Numbered from the stretch's first letter, positions 35,701 through 44,240 are shown. The stretch: 64,000 bases of DNA from RYN-230 sp963837515 (GCA_963837515.1 CAWINT010000005.1:62001-126000); one strand, 5' to 3'. The notes: generated from the letters alone by a model not told the origin. Translations and numbers: made by a program.

Positions 35701-35730
35701 CGATCATGCCAGTAAACACTGGCATGATCG
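35701..35730. promoter_or_regulatory. Perfect palindrome with 13-bp arms, probable operator
   Basis: CGATCATGCCAGT and ACTGGCATGATCG flank AAAC. It sits between the MerR-like gene stop (35769) and the SDR start. It is much more AT-rich than nearby DNA, has no T-run and directly precedes a start codon, so an operator fits better than a terminator. The MerR-family product encoded next door is the natural candidate binder. Confidence 0.55.
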
Positions 35731-35768
35731 GGATGCTAACCCAGGCGCGCCCGGCCGGTAAGGCCCGG

Positions 35769-36617
35769 CTACTGCGGCCCAGGTGGCCCGGCGCGGCCGT
35801 CGCGGGCCGCCAGCTGCCGGATGAAGTCCCGGTACGTGACGCGGGCACGCCGGTCCATGGCCCGGCCGAACTCCGCGTCGATCACGGTCCGCGCGACCGG
35901 CCGCAGTCGTTCGATGGTGGCAGCGAGCCGCGCGACATCCGGCGGGCCCGGCGCGCCGCCGGGCCCGCCGGGGGCATGGCTGATGACCAGGTCGGCGAGC
36001 AGCGACGCGATCGTGTCCAGGCCAGCCTGCAGCGCACGGCCTGTGGCCAGGATCGCGGGCAGCGGGATGCCCTCGTCCACCAGCGCCATCGTGGCGTCCA
36101 GCAGCCGGTGGCTGAGCCGGATGACACCGTCCCCGTCGGCGTCCGCGTAGCCCAGGCGGATCGCTTCCCCGAGCAGCTCGGGCGTCAGCTGGCCCTTGAG
36201 CGCCGTCGCGGCTTCCGCCACGGGCACCCGCACCGAGGTCTCCGCTGACCACGGGGCGGTCACCGCCTGTTCGAAGCCGAGCAGGTCGGCGAGGTCGTAA
36301 CCCTGCTCCCAGGCCGAAAGCAGCTCACCGATCCCGCTCAGCGCGTGGCCGCGGTCCAGCAGTTGCCCAATGAGCCGCAGGCGTTCCAGGTGAGCGCGGG
36401 AGTACCAGCCGATGCGCCCGGTGCGCCGCGGCGGCGGGAGGAGCTTCCGCTCCTGGTAGTAACGCAACGTGCGGACCGTGATCCCGGCCTCGCGGGCGAG
36501 CTCGCCGATGCGGTATTCACCCGGGACCGGAGCGCCGTCCGCAGCCCCGCCGGCGCGTGCCGCGGGGCCGGTGCCGCCGGGGATCAGGCTATCCGCCGCC
36601 TCCACCCGCGCCAGCAT
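35769..36617 (-). CDS. MerR family transcriptional regulator
   Basis: About 282 residues. After a 35-residue Gly/Ala/Pro-rich leader, a MerR helix-turn-helix and wing are clear: YRIGELAREAGITVRTLRYY, then the wing GWYSRAHLERL. The C-terminal 150 residues are helical and lack a recognisable metal-binding Cys set, so it is likely to sense an organic ligand or lipid. The ATG at 36617 lies inside the last 29 bases of the WS/DGAT gene; a GTG at 36605 is an alternative. It is presumably co-transcribed with the acyltransferase and the SDR. Confidence 0.8.
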   Translation of the reverse strand: MLARVEAADSLIPGGTGPAARAGGAADGAPVPGEYRIGELAREAGITVRTLRYYQERKLLPPPRRTGRIGWYSRAHLERLRLIGQLLDRGHALSGIGELLSAWEQGYDLADLLGFEQAVTAPWSAETSVRVPVAEAATALKGQLTPELLGEAIRLGYADADGDGVIRLSHRLLDATMALVDEGIPLPAILATGRALQAGLDTIASLLADLVISHAPGGPGGAPGPPDVARLAATIERLRPVARTVIDAEFGRAMDRRARVTYRDFIRQLAARDGRAGPPGPQ

Positions 36618-37995
36618 AGGCGGTGGCCAGCAGCCCGGACATGTCGTCCTCGATGCCGTGGGCGAGCACGTCCAGGTCCGGGTTGGCGGCGAAGTCGCCG
36701 GTGACCCCGAACGTGACGCGGCCGCAGTAGGTGGCGACCGAAACGCCGGTGCGGACCGTGGTGGCGATCGGCACGTAGGGGATGATTTCCAGCAGCCGCC
36801 GGCCCATCGCGTAGAGCGGCTGGCGGGGGCCCGGCACATTGGTGGTCACGGTCACGATCTCCCGCTGGGGCAGCCCGAACACCAGCCTGACCCACCACGA
36901 CAGGAACGGGAACGGGGTGTACCGGCCGAGAGCCACCAGCGCCTCGCCCGCCTTGGCTTCATTGGCCGTCTTCAGCGCGCGCAGCCCGCCCTGGACGGCC
37001 GCGAGCCGTTCCACCGGGTCGGCCACGTGGACGGGGAGGTCGGCCAGTACCGCCGACACCCGGTTCTCGTGCAGGTACTCCTCGCCGGAGGCGCGGACCG
37101 AGACCGGCACCAGCGAGCGGACCATGTGCCGTCCCGGGGTCTCGCCCCGGGCCAGCAGCAGCGCCCGGAAGCCGCCGGTGATCGCGGTCAGGGCCACATC
37201 GTTCACGGTGCCACCAAGCTGCTGCCTGATCGCGTGCACGTCCGCCAGCGACGCCCGGGCCCAGGCGTAACGCCGCTGCTGGCCGATCTGCCCGCTCAGC
37301 GACGACCTGGCCGCCGGCCACAGGGAGGGCGCCAGCGTCGCGAACGCCCGCGCGGTGCCGGCCGCCTCGCGGAGGGCCCGGCCCGGGCTGGCCGCGGCAT
37401 CCCGGAGCGCGCGAGCTTCCTGGACCGGGAGCAGAACCGTGTCCAGCGCGGCCCGGGCGGCCAGCGACAGAGCCGAGGGCTCCGCGCGCACCGCCCAGTC
37501 ATCGGCGGCCGGCGGCGACGGCTGCGGCGAGGGGTCGAAGATGATGCGGTAGATCTCGGCGGCGGAAACCCCGTCAACCATGCAATGGTGCAGCTTGGAG
37601 ATCAGCACCCAGCGACCCTGGGCGAGCCCTTCGGCGACCCAGTACTCCCACAGGGGGTGATCCCGGTCCAGCCGCTGGGACATCACCCGGGCCGTCAGCG
37701 CGGCCAGTTGCCGGTCCTCCCCGGGGGCCGGCAACGCCGTCCGCCGGACGTGGTAACCAAGGTCGAAGGACGCGTCGTCAACCCAGACGGGCCGCCCCAG
37801 GCGGAACGGCACCGGGCGCAGCTTCTGGCGGTAGCGGGGCACGAGCGGCAGGCGCCCGGCCAGGAAACCCAGGATCTCCTCCTGGGCTGGGCACGGGCCC
37901 TCGAACACCGCGATCGACGCGATGGCCATCGAGGTGTGCGGGTCCTCATCCTCCGCGTCAACGAACAGGGCGTCCAATGGGTTCAGCCTGTCCAT
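36589..37995 (-). CDS. Wax ester synthase/diacylglycerol acyltransferase (WS/DGAT)
   Basis: A 468-residue acyl-CoA-dependent O-acyltransferase making wax esters or triacylglycerol. The catalytic motif HHCMVDG is near residues 134-140, with PLDALF near the N-terminus and the conserved C-terminal segment NVPGPRQPLYAMG. The ATG at 37995 follows AAAGGGGGC. The C-terminus ends in a Gly-rich tail overlapping the MerR gene. Its presence suggests neutral-lipid storage, in addition to the PHA synthase elsewhere in the window. Confidence 0.87.
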   Translation of the reverse strand: MDRLNPLDALFVDAEDEDPHTSMAIASIAVFEGPCPAQEEILGFLAGRLPLVPRYRQKLRPVPFRLGRPVWVDDASFDLGYHVRRTALPAPGEDRQLAALTARVMSQRLDRDHPLWEYWVAEGLAQGRWVLISKLHHCMVDGVSAAEIYRIIFDPSPQPSPPAADDWAVRAEPSALSLAARAALDTVLLPVQEARALRDAAASPGRALREAAGTARAFATLAPSLWPAARSSLSGQIGQQRRYAWARASLADVHAIRQQLGGTVNDVALTAITGGFRALLLARGETPGRHMVRSLVPVSVRASGEEYLHENRVSAVLADLPVHVADPVERLAAVQGGLRALKTANEAKAGEALVALGRYTPFPFLSWWVRLVFGLPQREIVTVTTNVPGPRQPLYAMGRRLLEIIPYVPIATTVRTGVSVATYCGRVTFGVTGDFAANPDLDVLAHGIEDDMSGLLATAYAGAGGGGG

Positions 37996-38161
37996 GGCGC
38001 CCCCTTTCCCGGCCGCGCCGCGCGCCCGGACGCGGCGGCGGCGCTGAATTCCCCTCCGCGCATCGTAAGCCGCGTGGGCCCGGTCGATCTCCGGTCCGTC
38101 GTCCCCCCGGGCGGGACCTTCGGCTCTGCCTGGCCCGGCGAGCGCGGCGGCACACTGGCCT

Positions 38162-38192
38162 GGACAGTCCGGCCAGGGAGCTGGACGTCCAG
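38162..38192. promoter_or_regulatory. Two GGAC/GTCC dyads upstream of the epimerase gene
   Basis: GGACaGTCC (38162-38170) and the perfect palindrome CTGGACGTCCAG (38181-38192) have centres about 20.5 bp apart, close to two helical turns. They lie 21-51 bp before the GTG start at 38213. This would suit cooperative binding of a dimeric regulator, though none is identified. Confidence 0.35.
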
Positions 38193-38212
38193 TCAGGGAG
38201 AAGGCCGTTCCG

Positions 38213-39232
38213 GTGTCTGCTGGGGATAGGAATCTGACGGTCGCGGTGACCGGCCCGACCGGTACTCTCGGCTTCGCCCTGCTGCCCCTGCTCCAGGCCG
38301 ATGACCGGGTGACGCGGATCGTGGGCATGGCCCGGCGCCCGTTCGACCCGGCCGCATACGGCTGGACGAAGATGGAATACCACCGCGGGGACGTCCGCGA
38401 GCCCGGGGCGCTGCGGGCCGTTTTCGGCCGCGCTGACGTGGTCGTCCATCTGGCCTTCCTGGTTACCGGCGCCGCGTCACGCGCGGCCATCCAGTCGGTC
38501 AATGTGGAAGGCACGCTGAACGCCTTCCGTGCGGCCGCCGGTGCCCGCCGCTTCGTCTACTCCTCCTCCGTGGCCGCCTACGGCTTCCACGCCGATAACC
38601 CGGTTGGCATGGCCGAAGACTGGCCGGTGCGCCCGGCTGCCCGGCTGTTCTACGCACAGGAGAAGGCTGAGCTCGAGCGCCGGTTGCAGGAGGCCGGGGC
38701 CGGGTCCGCCACCCCCGCCCTGTACCTGCTGCGCCCGTCGATCGTGCTCGGCCCGCACGCGGTGGGCGCGAAGGGCCAGCTGCCCGCGCCCCTGGCGGCG
38801 CTGGCCCGCCGCCTGGGCCGCCGGGCCGCGCCGGGCCGGGTGCCGGTGCCGCTGTTGGTGCCGGCGCTGCCGCTGCAGGTGGTGCACGAGCAGGACGTGG
38901 GGCAGGCGCTGCTGCGCTGTGTCGTCGCCGCCGGTCCGCCTGGCGCCTACAACATCGCGGCTGACGGAATTCTCACCGCCACGGACGTCGCCCGGGAGTT
39001 CGGCATCGTCCCGTTGCCCATGCCCGCGGGCCCGGCCCAGTTCGTGGCCCGGGCCGTCGCGGCGCTGCCCTTCCTGCCACCGGTGGCGCAGTGGGTGGAG
39101 GCGGCCAGCCACCCGGCGATCATGGATACGTCCCGGGCGAAGCGGGACCTGGGCTGGGCCCCCCGGTTCACGGCGGCCGAGGCGTTGCAGGACACCCTCC
39201 GGTCGTGGCGGCCGCCCGCGCTCACCGGGTGA
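38213..39232 (+). CDS. NAD-dependent epimerase/dehydratase family reductase
   Basis: A 339-residue extended SDR with the cofactor motif GPTGTLG near residues 14-20, an SSSVAAYG stretch supplying the Ser near 120, and YAQEK as the Tyr/Lys pair near 146-150. The C-terminal substrate domain ends TAAEALQDTLRSW, typical of sugar or sterol-type epimerases/reductases. OleD-like reduction of a beta-keto acid is possible in this lipid context but not shown. The start is a GTG after GGGAGAAGG. It overlaps the convergent gene by 11 bases. Confidence 0.78.
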   Translation: MSAGDRNLTVAVTGPTGTLGFALLPLLQADDRVTRIVGMARRPFDPAAYGWTKMEYHRGDVREPGALRAVFGRADVVVHLAFLVTGAASRAAIQSVNVEGTLNAFRAAAGARRFVYSSSVAAYGFHADNPVGMAEDWPVRPAARLFYAQEKAELERRLQEAGAGSATPALYLLRPSIVLGPHAVGAKGQLPAPLAALARRLGRRAAPGRVPVPLLVPALPLQVVHEQDVGQALLRCVVAAGPPGAYNIAADGILTATDVAREFGIVPLPMPAGPAQFVARAVAALPFLPPVAQWVEAASHPAIMDTSRAKRDLGWAPRFTAAEALQDTLRSWRPPALTG

Positions 39233-39734
39233 CCGGGAGCAGATCGATGACCACGGCGTTCCCTGGGCCAGCGACCGTCAGGTTGATGAGCGGCGTGAGC
39301 CACCCGCACCCAGCGAACGGCGGTCGCTGGTACCTGGCGGCCAGGCGGCCGCCCTGTTCCAGGCGGAAACCCGGCCTGGAGTGCAGCGGTACGACCGCGT
39401 GAGTGACCGTGCGGCATGACGCGCGGCCGCCGGCTGTTCGCCCGGCCACGCGGACAGCCGTTATGACCGCGTCGACCGTGACCGTGGCGAACAGCTGGTC
39501 CTGGTCGCCGATCCGGCCGATGACGGGGGAGTCAGGCGCTATCTGGACGGTGGCGCTGAGCAACGTCCGGCCGAGTGCGGTCCGGCTGACGGTGGCCGGT
39601 CGCAGGGCGAGGTCGCCGGTGAAGAGGCCGGAGTCCGGGTCGGCGTGGATAGCCAGCGACCCCTGCAACGGCACTCGCAACGAGTCCCTGCGGACGGTGA
39701 GGAATCCCCGAACCGCGTACGTGATCTCGCGCAT
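39222..39734 (-). CDS. Conserved hypothetical protein, beta-rich
   Basis: A 170-residue protein I do not recognise. The alternating hydrophobic pattern (REITYAVRGFLTVRRDSLRVPLQGSLAIH is mostly beta) suggests a sandwich or barrel, with a repeated theme of LATVTVDAVITAV. There is no signal peptide. The ATG at 39734 has GGGGAGG at a good distance, which favours it over the longer frame. It is convergent with the epimerase gene. Confidence 0.55.
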   Translation of the reverse strand: MREITYAVRGFLTVRRDSLRVPLQGSLAIHADPDSGLFTGDLALRPATVSRTALGRTLLSATVQIAPDSPVIGRIGDQDQLFATVTVDAVITAVRVAGRTAGGRASCRTVTHAVVPLHSRPGFRLEQGGRLAARYQRPPFAGCGWLTPLINLTVAGPGNAVVIDLLPVTR

Positions 39735-39825
39735 CAGCGTCCTCCCCGCAGCCGTCCGCTTAGTTCGTCCGGCGTCCTGCTCTTGGCCATGCCCCGACAA
39801 TAAGGCGGCCGCGGGGCCCTCCGCG

Positions 39826-39978
39826 CTACCGGTGGGAACGCCGCGGGCGGAACTTGATCCAGGCCACGATGCCGATGGCCACCAGCAGCAGCCACGGGGA
39901 AAACAGGACGTGGACAGCGAAGCTGAGGATGGTCAGGGCCACGATGGCCACGAGGATGAGGGCGATGATCACGGGCAT
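39826..39978 (-). CDS. Small hydrophobic membrane protein
   Basis: A 50-residue protein that is almost entirely hydrophobic, with two short membrane spans (residues 3-20 and 26-42) and a basic tail RPRRSHR. Small proteins of this style are common in actinobacteria and their function is unknown. The ATG at 39978 has GGAG at about 8 bases. A longer reading of the frame upstream to 40038 lacks this. Confidence 0.55.
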   Translation of the reverse strand: MPVIIALILVAIVALTILSFAVHVLFSPWLLLVAIGIVAWIKFRPRRSHR

Positions 39979-40115
39979 GGTGATCGGTCTCCATTCGGGT
40001 CGCAGAGGTGTTTCCTCATGGTTCAAGGCTGCCGCCACCGGTTACCGCCGTCGATCCGGATCAGCCCTGATTCGCCCCTGAGGCGCACCCGGAAGCATCA
40101 GGGGGAAACCCTGGC

Positions 40116-40133
40116 CCGGCGTCAGGACGCCGG
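40116..40133. terminator. Hairpin after the ATPase-kinase gene
   Basis: CCGGCGT and ACGCCGG pair around CAGG, 10 bases after the kinase stop. A second small hairpin (CAGGG-CCCTG, 40099-40113) follows. There is no T-run, as is usual in this DNA. Confidence 0.4.
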
Positions 40134-40142
40134 ACCGGTCAG

Positions 40143-42734
40143 TCACAGGCCAGCGCGGATGTGGCGCAAGGCGGACCGCATGTCAGCCGCCGTGGCGAAG
40201 CGGTCGGCGCTGGTGGGAGCGCATGCCTGGATGAGAAATCCGGCCAGGTCAGGACTGAGGTCGGCGCGGAACATGCGCGGGTCGGTCACCGGTTCAGCGA
40301 CCGTGGGCAGGGCATGGGGGAACGGGTGGTGGCCGTTGCAGAGGAGCTGATAGAGCAGCACGCCGACGGCGAACAGATCGGTCGAGACGTCCCAGCGCGT
40401 GAGGCCGGCGTCGGGTGGCTGATACGGCGGTGTGCCTGACTGCGTACGCACGGGGTCACCGACCCGGGACGCGATGTTGAAGTCGAGCAGTTTCGCCCCC
40501 GTGCGGGTGAGCATCACGTTGAGCGGTTTGATGTCGCGGTGGACCAGCCCTTTGTCCTTCAGCTCCAGCCACTCGTGCGACTCGGCTTCCGGCAGATCAC
40601 CTCCGTGGCGCATAGCATCCAGTTGCTTGAGCCGCACCGAGTCGGGATGAAAAGCGGCGAGCGCATCCAGCAGATCCAGGGCCACGTCCACTGCCTCCCG
40701 GTCGCGAAGGTGCTTCTTCCCGGTGAGGAACTCATCGAGTGTCTCCCCGTCGATGAACTCGGTGATTAGATACCAGTCGCCGGCGTTGGTCCGGCCGGCC
40801 CAGAACACCTCCACCACGTTGGGATGACGGATCTTCCGCAGGGCGCCGATCTCGCGTCGCACCGCCGCATAGCCGGCGGCGCTCTCGAAGAGCTTGAGCG
40901 CTCGCTCCGCGCCCTCGACGTCATCGCGCACCCGGTAGACCTTTGAGAAGCCGCCCTGCCCGAGTACGTCCAGAATTTCGAAGCGACCCTCGATGACGTC
41001 ACCGACGGAATAGTCGGCCGCCTTGGCGCCAGCCGAGGACCGCACCTCGGCCGGGTCAGGTTCCGGGAGCGCCCGGCTGCCGCCGGAGGACGGTGCCGGG
41101 GCCGATTCTTCCGGGAGATCGTTGCGCTCAGGTGATGTGGGCGGGCTGGTGCGGCGCATATCCCCGGCGGAGTCCGCCGGCACCTGCCGGATTCCCCCCA
41201 CGGCGTGGACCAGGCACGGATGCAGCACGTACGTGTCCACCTCCGGCGGGAAGTGAAACTCCTCGACATCGCCCATGGAGTAGAACCGGCGCCGCCCGGT
41301 CTCGTCGACGTACCCGAGCAGGCCGTTCTGCCAGAGGACGGAGGCGAGGTTCGTCGCGTTCTCGAAGTGCAGATCCGCCATTTCCTGCAGCGCCTCGAGG
41401 TCCGCGCGCGGGAACCGGTCGGCGCCGATCATCCGGACGAAGGAGCGAACCTCCTCCTGCACGCCGCTGATGTAGGCCTGGGTGCTGGTGAACAATTCGG
41501 AGTAGTTGTGCAGGGCGGCGTTCTTCGGCATGAGGTCCGAGGAGATCTGGTTGGCACACTGGGCGAGCTGCGAGTCGCCGAACCGTTTGGCGCAGCGCTG
41601 CACCACCGCCTGGAGGGCGGCGGGCGGCAGGCCCTCCTGGCCTGCCTGTTTCTGCCGCAGCACCTCCTCGCTCAGCTCATTGCCGAGCGAGATGACGTCG
41701 CGCGGGATCAGCCTCGTGTGGCTGAGCAGGTAGTCCTCGATCGTTCCGGCGCCATCGGCCCCCGGCCAGTGGCCGTTGACCCCGAGCCAGTCGCGGATCG
41801 TGGGCGGCCCGCCCACGGCGCGCCGCATCAGCAGTGACGGCGGCAGCCGCTGCAGTTTCTGCTGCAGCAGGTAGAGCAGCGAGCTGCGGTCCCAGGTGAG
41901 CACGCGGATGTGCGGTTCGTTGTAATAGCGCGGCGCGTGTTCCGACCGGTACACCGACGACATGACGATGTCGCGGATGCAGACGACGACGTGCAGGCGG
42001 CCGCCCAGCCGGTGGTCGCGGAGCAGCCGCATGACCTGGTAGAACAGGCCCTCCTGGCACTTCAGCCAGTACATCGGGGCGTGCCCGAACTCCTCGTCCA
42101 CCGCGTCGAGGTAGAAATAGATCGGCTTGCACTGGCCGACCACCTCGCCCAGCAGATCCTCGAGGTCGTCCCAGAGCGGATCGTCGAGATAAGCGGACAG
42201 TTGATGGGCGGTCTGCCGCTCATTGATGATGTCGCGCACCTCGCTGTAGATCGACCGGGGCCGGCGGAAGTCGCCGAGCAGCCGGATGTACGACCGCTCG
42301 ATCTCGCTGGCCTGCTCGTCGCGCAACTGCTGGCGCAACTCGGGGCGGCGCAGCAGGTGCGAGGCCAGCGACCGCATGATCGCGCGTTCCCAGATCTGCA
42401 TCCACTTCTCGACCAGGACACGGTCCGAGAACCACTGGCACGCCTTCACCACGACTTCGGTCTTCGGCAGGCTCTGCTGCGGCACATCGGCGTAAACGGA
42501 GTCCTGATGGGCCTGGAAATCCTGCAGGCGCCGCAGGTAGACCGTCTTGCCCGCGCCGAGCTTCCCGACAATGACCCGCACCATGGAGTCGTTGGCCCGG
42601 GTCGCGAGGTGGCCATAGGCCGGATTGCCGCCGAAGTCGACGAACTCGCTGATGACATCTTCGATGTCGGCTCGTGACCCATCCGGATTGCCAAACGGCC
42701 CAACCGGATCGAGCCGGCGTCGCCTGCTGCCCAT
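40143..42734 (-). CDS. P-loop ATPase fused to a Ser/Thr protein kinase
   Basis: An 863-residue two-part protein. Residues about 25-420 form a P-loop ATPase: Walker A GKLGAGKT at 57-64, Walker B IYFYLDAVDEE at 205-215, then sensor-like VVVCIRD at 249-255; it resembles the Sll1717-type ATPases. Residues 425-515 may be a winged-helix-like linker, followed by a disordered Pro/Ser stretch (525-570). Residues 582-860 are a Hanks-type kinase: glycine loop LGQGGFSKVY at 591-600, Lys 614, Glu 628, HRDIKPLN at 732-739, DFN (not DFG) at 751-753 and GTPPYQPPD in place of the APE region. An insert of about 25 residues precedes HRD. There is no membrane helix. The ATG at 42734 follows GGGGGAGAAG. It is not in an evident operon. 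The function is unknown; signalling or defence is a guess. Confidence 0.8.
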   Translation of the reverse strand: MGSRRRRLDPVGPFGNPDGSRADIEDVISEFVDFGGNPAYGHLATRANDSMVRVIVGKLGAGKTVYLRRLQDFQAHQDSVYADVPQQSLPKTEVVVKACQWFSDRVLVEKWMQIWERAIMRSLASHLLRRPELRQQLRDEQASEIERSYIRLLGDFRRPRSIYSEVRDIINERQTAHQLSAYLDDPLWDDLEDLLGEVVGQCKPIYFYLDAVDEEFGHAPMYWLKCQEGLFYQVMRLLRDHRLGGRLHVVVCIRDIVMSSVYRSEHAPRYYNEPHIRVLTWDRSSLLYLLQQKLQRLPPSLLMRRAVGGPPTIRDWLGVNGHWPGADGAGTIEDYLLSHTRLIPRDVISLGNELSEEVLRQKQAGQEGLPPAALQAVVQRCAKRFGDSQLAQCANQISSDLMPKNAALHNYSELFTSTQAYISGVQEEVRSFVRMIGADRFPRADLEALQEMADLHFENATNLASVLWQNGLLGYVDETGRRRFYSMGDVEEFHFPPEVDTYVLHPCLVHAVGGIRQVPADSAGDMRRTSPPTSPERNDLPEESAPAPSSGGSRALPEPDPAEVRSSAGAKAADYSVGDVIEGRFEILDVLGQGGFSKVYRVRDDVEGAERALKLFESAAGYAAVRREIGALRKIRHPNVVEVFWAGRTNAGDWYLITEFIDGETLDEFLTGKKHLRDREAVDVALDLLDALAAFHPDSVRLKQLDAMRHGGDLPEAESHEWLELKDKGLVHRDIKPLNVMLTRTGAKLLDFNIASRVGDPVRTQSGTPPYQPPDAGLTRWDVSTDLFAVGVLLYQLLCNGHHPFPHALPTVAEPVTDPRMFRADLSPDLAGFLIQACAPTSADRFATAADMRSALRHIRAGL

Positions 42735-42820
42735 CTTCTCCCCCAAGCCGGATCGTAGCCCCCGGCCGGATAAAGGGCCAGCCAAGCGTCGGAAGCAGCG
42801 AAGGCCAGCTAATCACGTAA

Positions 42821-42842
42821 CGGGCCGGGCGGACCCGGCCCG
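42821..42842. repeat. GC-rich hairpin in the gap between divergent genes
   Basis: CGGGCCGGG and CCCGGCCCG flank CGGA. It sits in the 337-bp gap (42735-43071) upstream of both the kinase and the DUF1684-like gene, where a terminator is not expected. It may be in the kinase 5' leader. A direct repeat CTACGGCT occurs near 42969 and 42986. I see no convincing promoter in the gap. Confidence 0.4.
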
Positions 42843-43071
42843 TCGCATCGCGTCGTTCCGGGTCACGCGGCCTGGTTCCGGGCTCAGGCGGCCTGCCACG
42901 GCCGGCTTGAGGGTGTCTTCGGGACGGGCGGTACGCGATCCGCCAGCTGGTCTCAGCCGCCCGGCCGGCTACGGCTAGTTGACTTGCTACGGCTGGCCAG
43001 CGACCCGGCCACCGCCTAGGGTCGTCTCGCTGCCGGGTGACCCGACCCGGAGACGATCACCGGGAGGTCAC

Positions 43072-43665
43072 GTGTCGCTGACCCTGCTGGACTGGCGTCG
43101 CCGGGTGGCCCGGCTGTACGCGGAGGTCCGCGCTGAGCCGGACCCGGCGGCGGCGCACGATCACTGGCGCAGGACCCGTGATCACCTGCTGCGCACGCAC
43201 CCTGACTCGCCCATCCCCGAGCCGTCGCGGGCCAGCTATCCCGGCGCGCCGGTCGCCCCCTACGATCCACTGCTGCGCTTCGAGCTCGCGGTCAACACCG
43301 ATGTCCCGGCCAAGCAGCTGAAGGCCGCCACCGGCACCGATGGGATCGTGCGGTTCGACCGCATCGGACGTGTGCAACTGCCCGGCGGCGGCGACCTGGA
43401 CGTGTGGTGGCTGGACTGCTATGGCGGGGGCGTTTTCCTGCCGGTCAAGGATGCCAGCGCGGGATCGGCGACCTACGGCGGGGGGCGTTACCTCTTCGAC
43501 ACGGCGAAGGGCGCCGATCTCGGCGGCGGCGCGGGCCGGCTGATCCTTGACTTCAACTTCGCCTACAACCCGTCATGCGCCTACGACCCGGCCTGGGCGT
43601 GCCCGCTGGCCCCGCCGGGCAGTACGCTCGCCCGGCCGCTGCTGGCCGGCGAGCTGATGAGGTGA
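43072..43665 (+). CDS. DUF1684-like protein
   Basis: A 197-residue cytoplasmic protein resembling DUF1684. The N-terminal helix has LLDWRRRVARLYAEVR, a DHWRRTRDHLLRTHPDSPI stretch follows, and the C-terminal half holds YGGGRYLFD and the signature DFNFAYNPSCAYDPAWACPL. The function is unknown. The start is a GTG at 43072 behind GGGAGG. The last codons are followed by a 14-bp direct repeat that duplicates the stop region. Confidence 0.72.
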   Translation: MSLTLLDWRRRVARLYAEVRAEPDPAAAHDHWRRTRDHLLRTHPDSPIPEPSRASYPGAPVAPYDPLLRFELAVNTDVPAKQLKAATGTDGIVRFDRIGRVQLPGGGDLDVWWLDCYGGGVFLPVKDASAGSATYGGGRYLFDTAKGADLGGGAGRLILDFNFAYNPSCAYDPAWACPLAPPGSTLARPLLAGELMR

Positions 43666-43687
43666 ACCGGCGGGCTGATGAGGTGAA
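43653..43687. repeat. 14-bp direct repeat across a stop codon
   Basis: GCTGATGAGGTGAA occurs at 43653-43666 and 43674-43687, 21 bp apart, so the end of the DUF1684-like gene has a second near-copy of its stop region. This looks like a small tandem duplication. Confidence 0.7.
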
Positions 43688-43769
43688 ATAGCCGTGACCG
43701 GTCCGCGGTTGCACCCTTCGTGGGAGCGCACCCGCAGCCAGCGGGCGGCCCCTCAGCCAAGGAGCTGAC

Positions 43770-44240
43770 GTGTCTGACAAGTATGGCAAGGACGCCGAGG
43801 CCGTCTCGCGGCTGACCCAGGAGCAGTACCGGGTCACCCAGCGGAGTGGCACCGAACGGCCTTTCAGCAACGAGTACTGGGACAACAAGGAGCCCGGTAT
43901 CTACGTCAACGTGGTGTCCGGCGAACCGCTGTTCGCGTCGGTCAGCAAGTACGACAGCCACTCCGGGTGGCCGAGCTTCACCGTGCCGATCGAGGCTGGC
44001 AATGTGGTCGAGCGCCGGGACATCAGCCACGGGATGATCAGGACGGAGGTCCGCTCGGCCCACGGCGACAGCCACCTGGGCCACCTGTTCCCCGACGGGC
44101 CGGCCGAAGCTGGCGGCCTGCGCTACTGCATCAACTCCGCCGCACTCCGCTTCGTCCCGCTCGATGACCTGGAGCGCGAGGGATACGGCGCCTACCGCAC
44201 GCTGTTCGAACCCGCCCACGACACTGGGAGCGCATCATGA
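43770..44240 (+). CDS. msrB: Peptide-methionine (R)-S-oxide reductase MsrB, single-Cys and zinc-free
   Basis: A 156-residue enzyme reducing methionine-R-sulfoxide in proteins. It has GWPSF near residue 67, HLGHLF near 103 and the catalytic Cys in RYCINS near 119. Both zinc-binding CxxC pairs of typical MsrB are missing (SGEPLF and RSAHGDSH at their places). The catalytic Cys is the only Cys in the protein, so recycling must differ from two-Cys MsrB. The start is a GTG with AAGGAG six bases upstream. The stop overlaps msrA (ATGA). Confidence 0.88.
   Translation: MSDKYGKDAEAVSRLTQEQYRVTQRSGTERPFSNEYWDNKEPGIYVNVVSGEPLFASVSKYDSHSGWPSFTVPIEAGNVVERRDISHGMIRTEVRSAHGDSHLGHLFPDGPAEAGGLRYCINSAALRFVPLDDLEREGYGAYRTLFEPAHDTGSAS

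Noticed and set aside
42821..42842. A terminator call for the GC-rich hairpin
   Set aside because: Both neighbouring genes point away from it, so it was listed only as a repeat.
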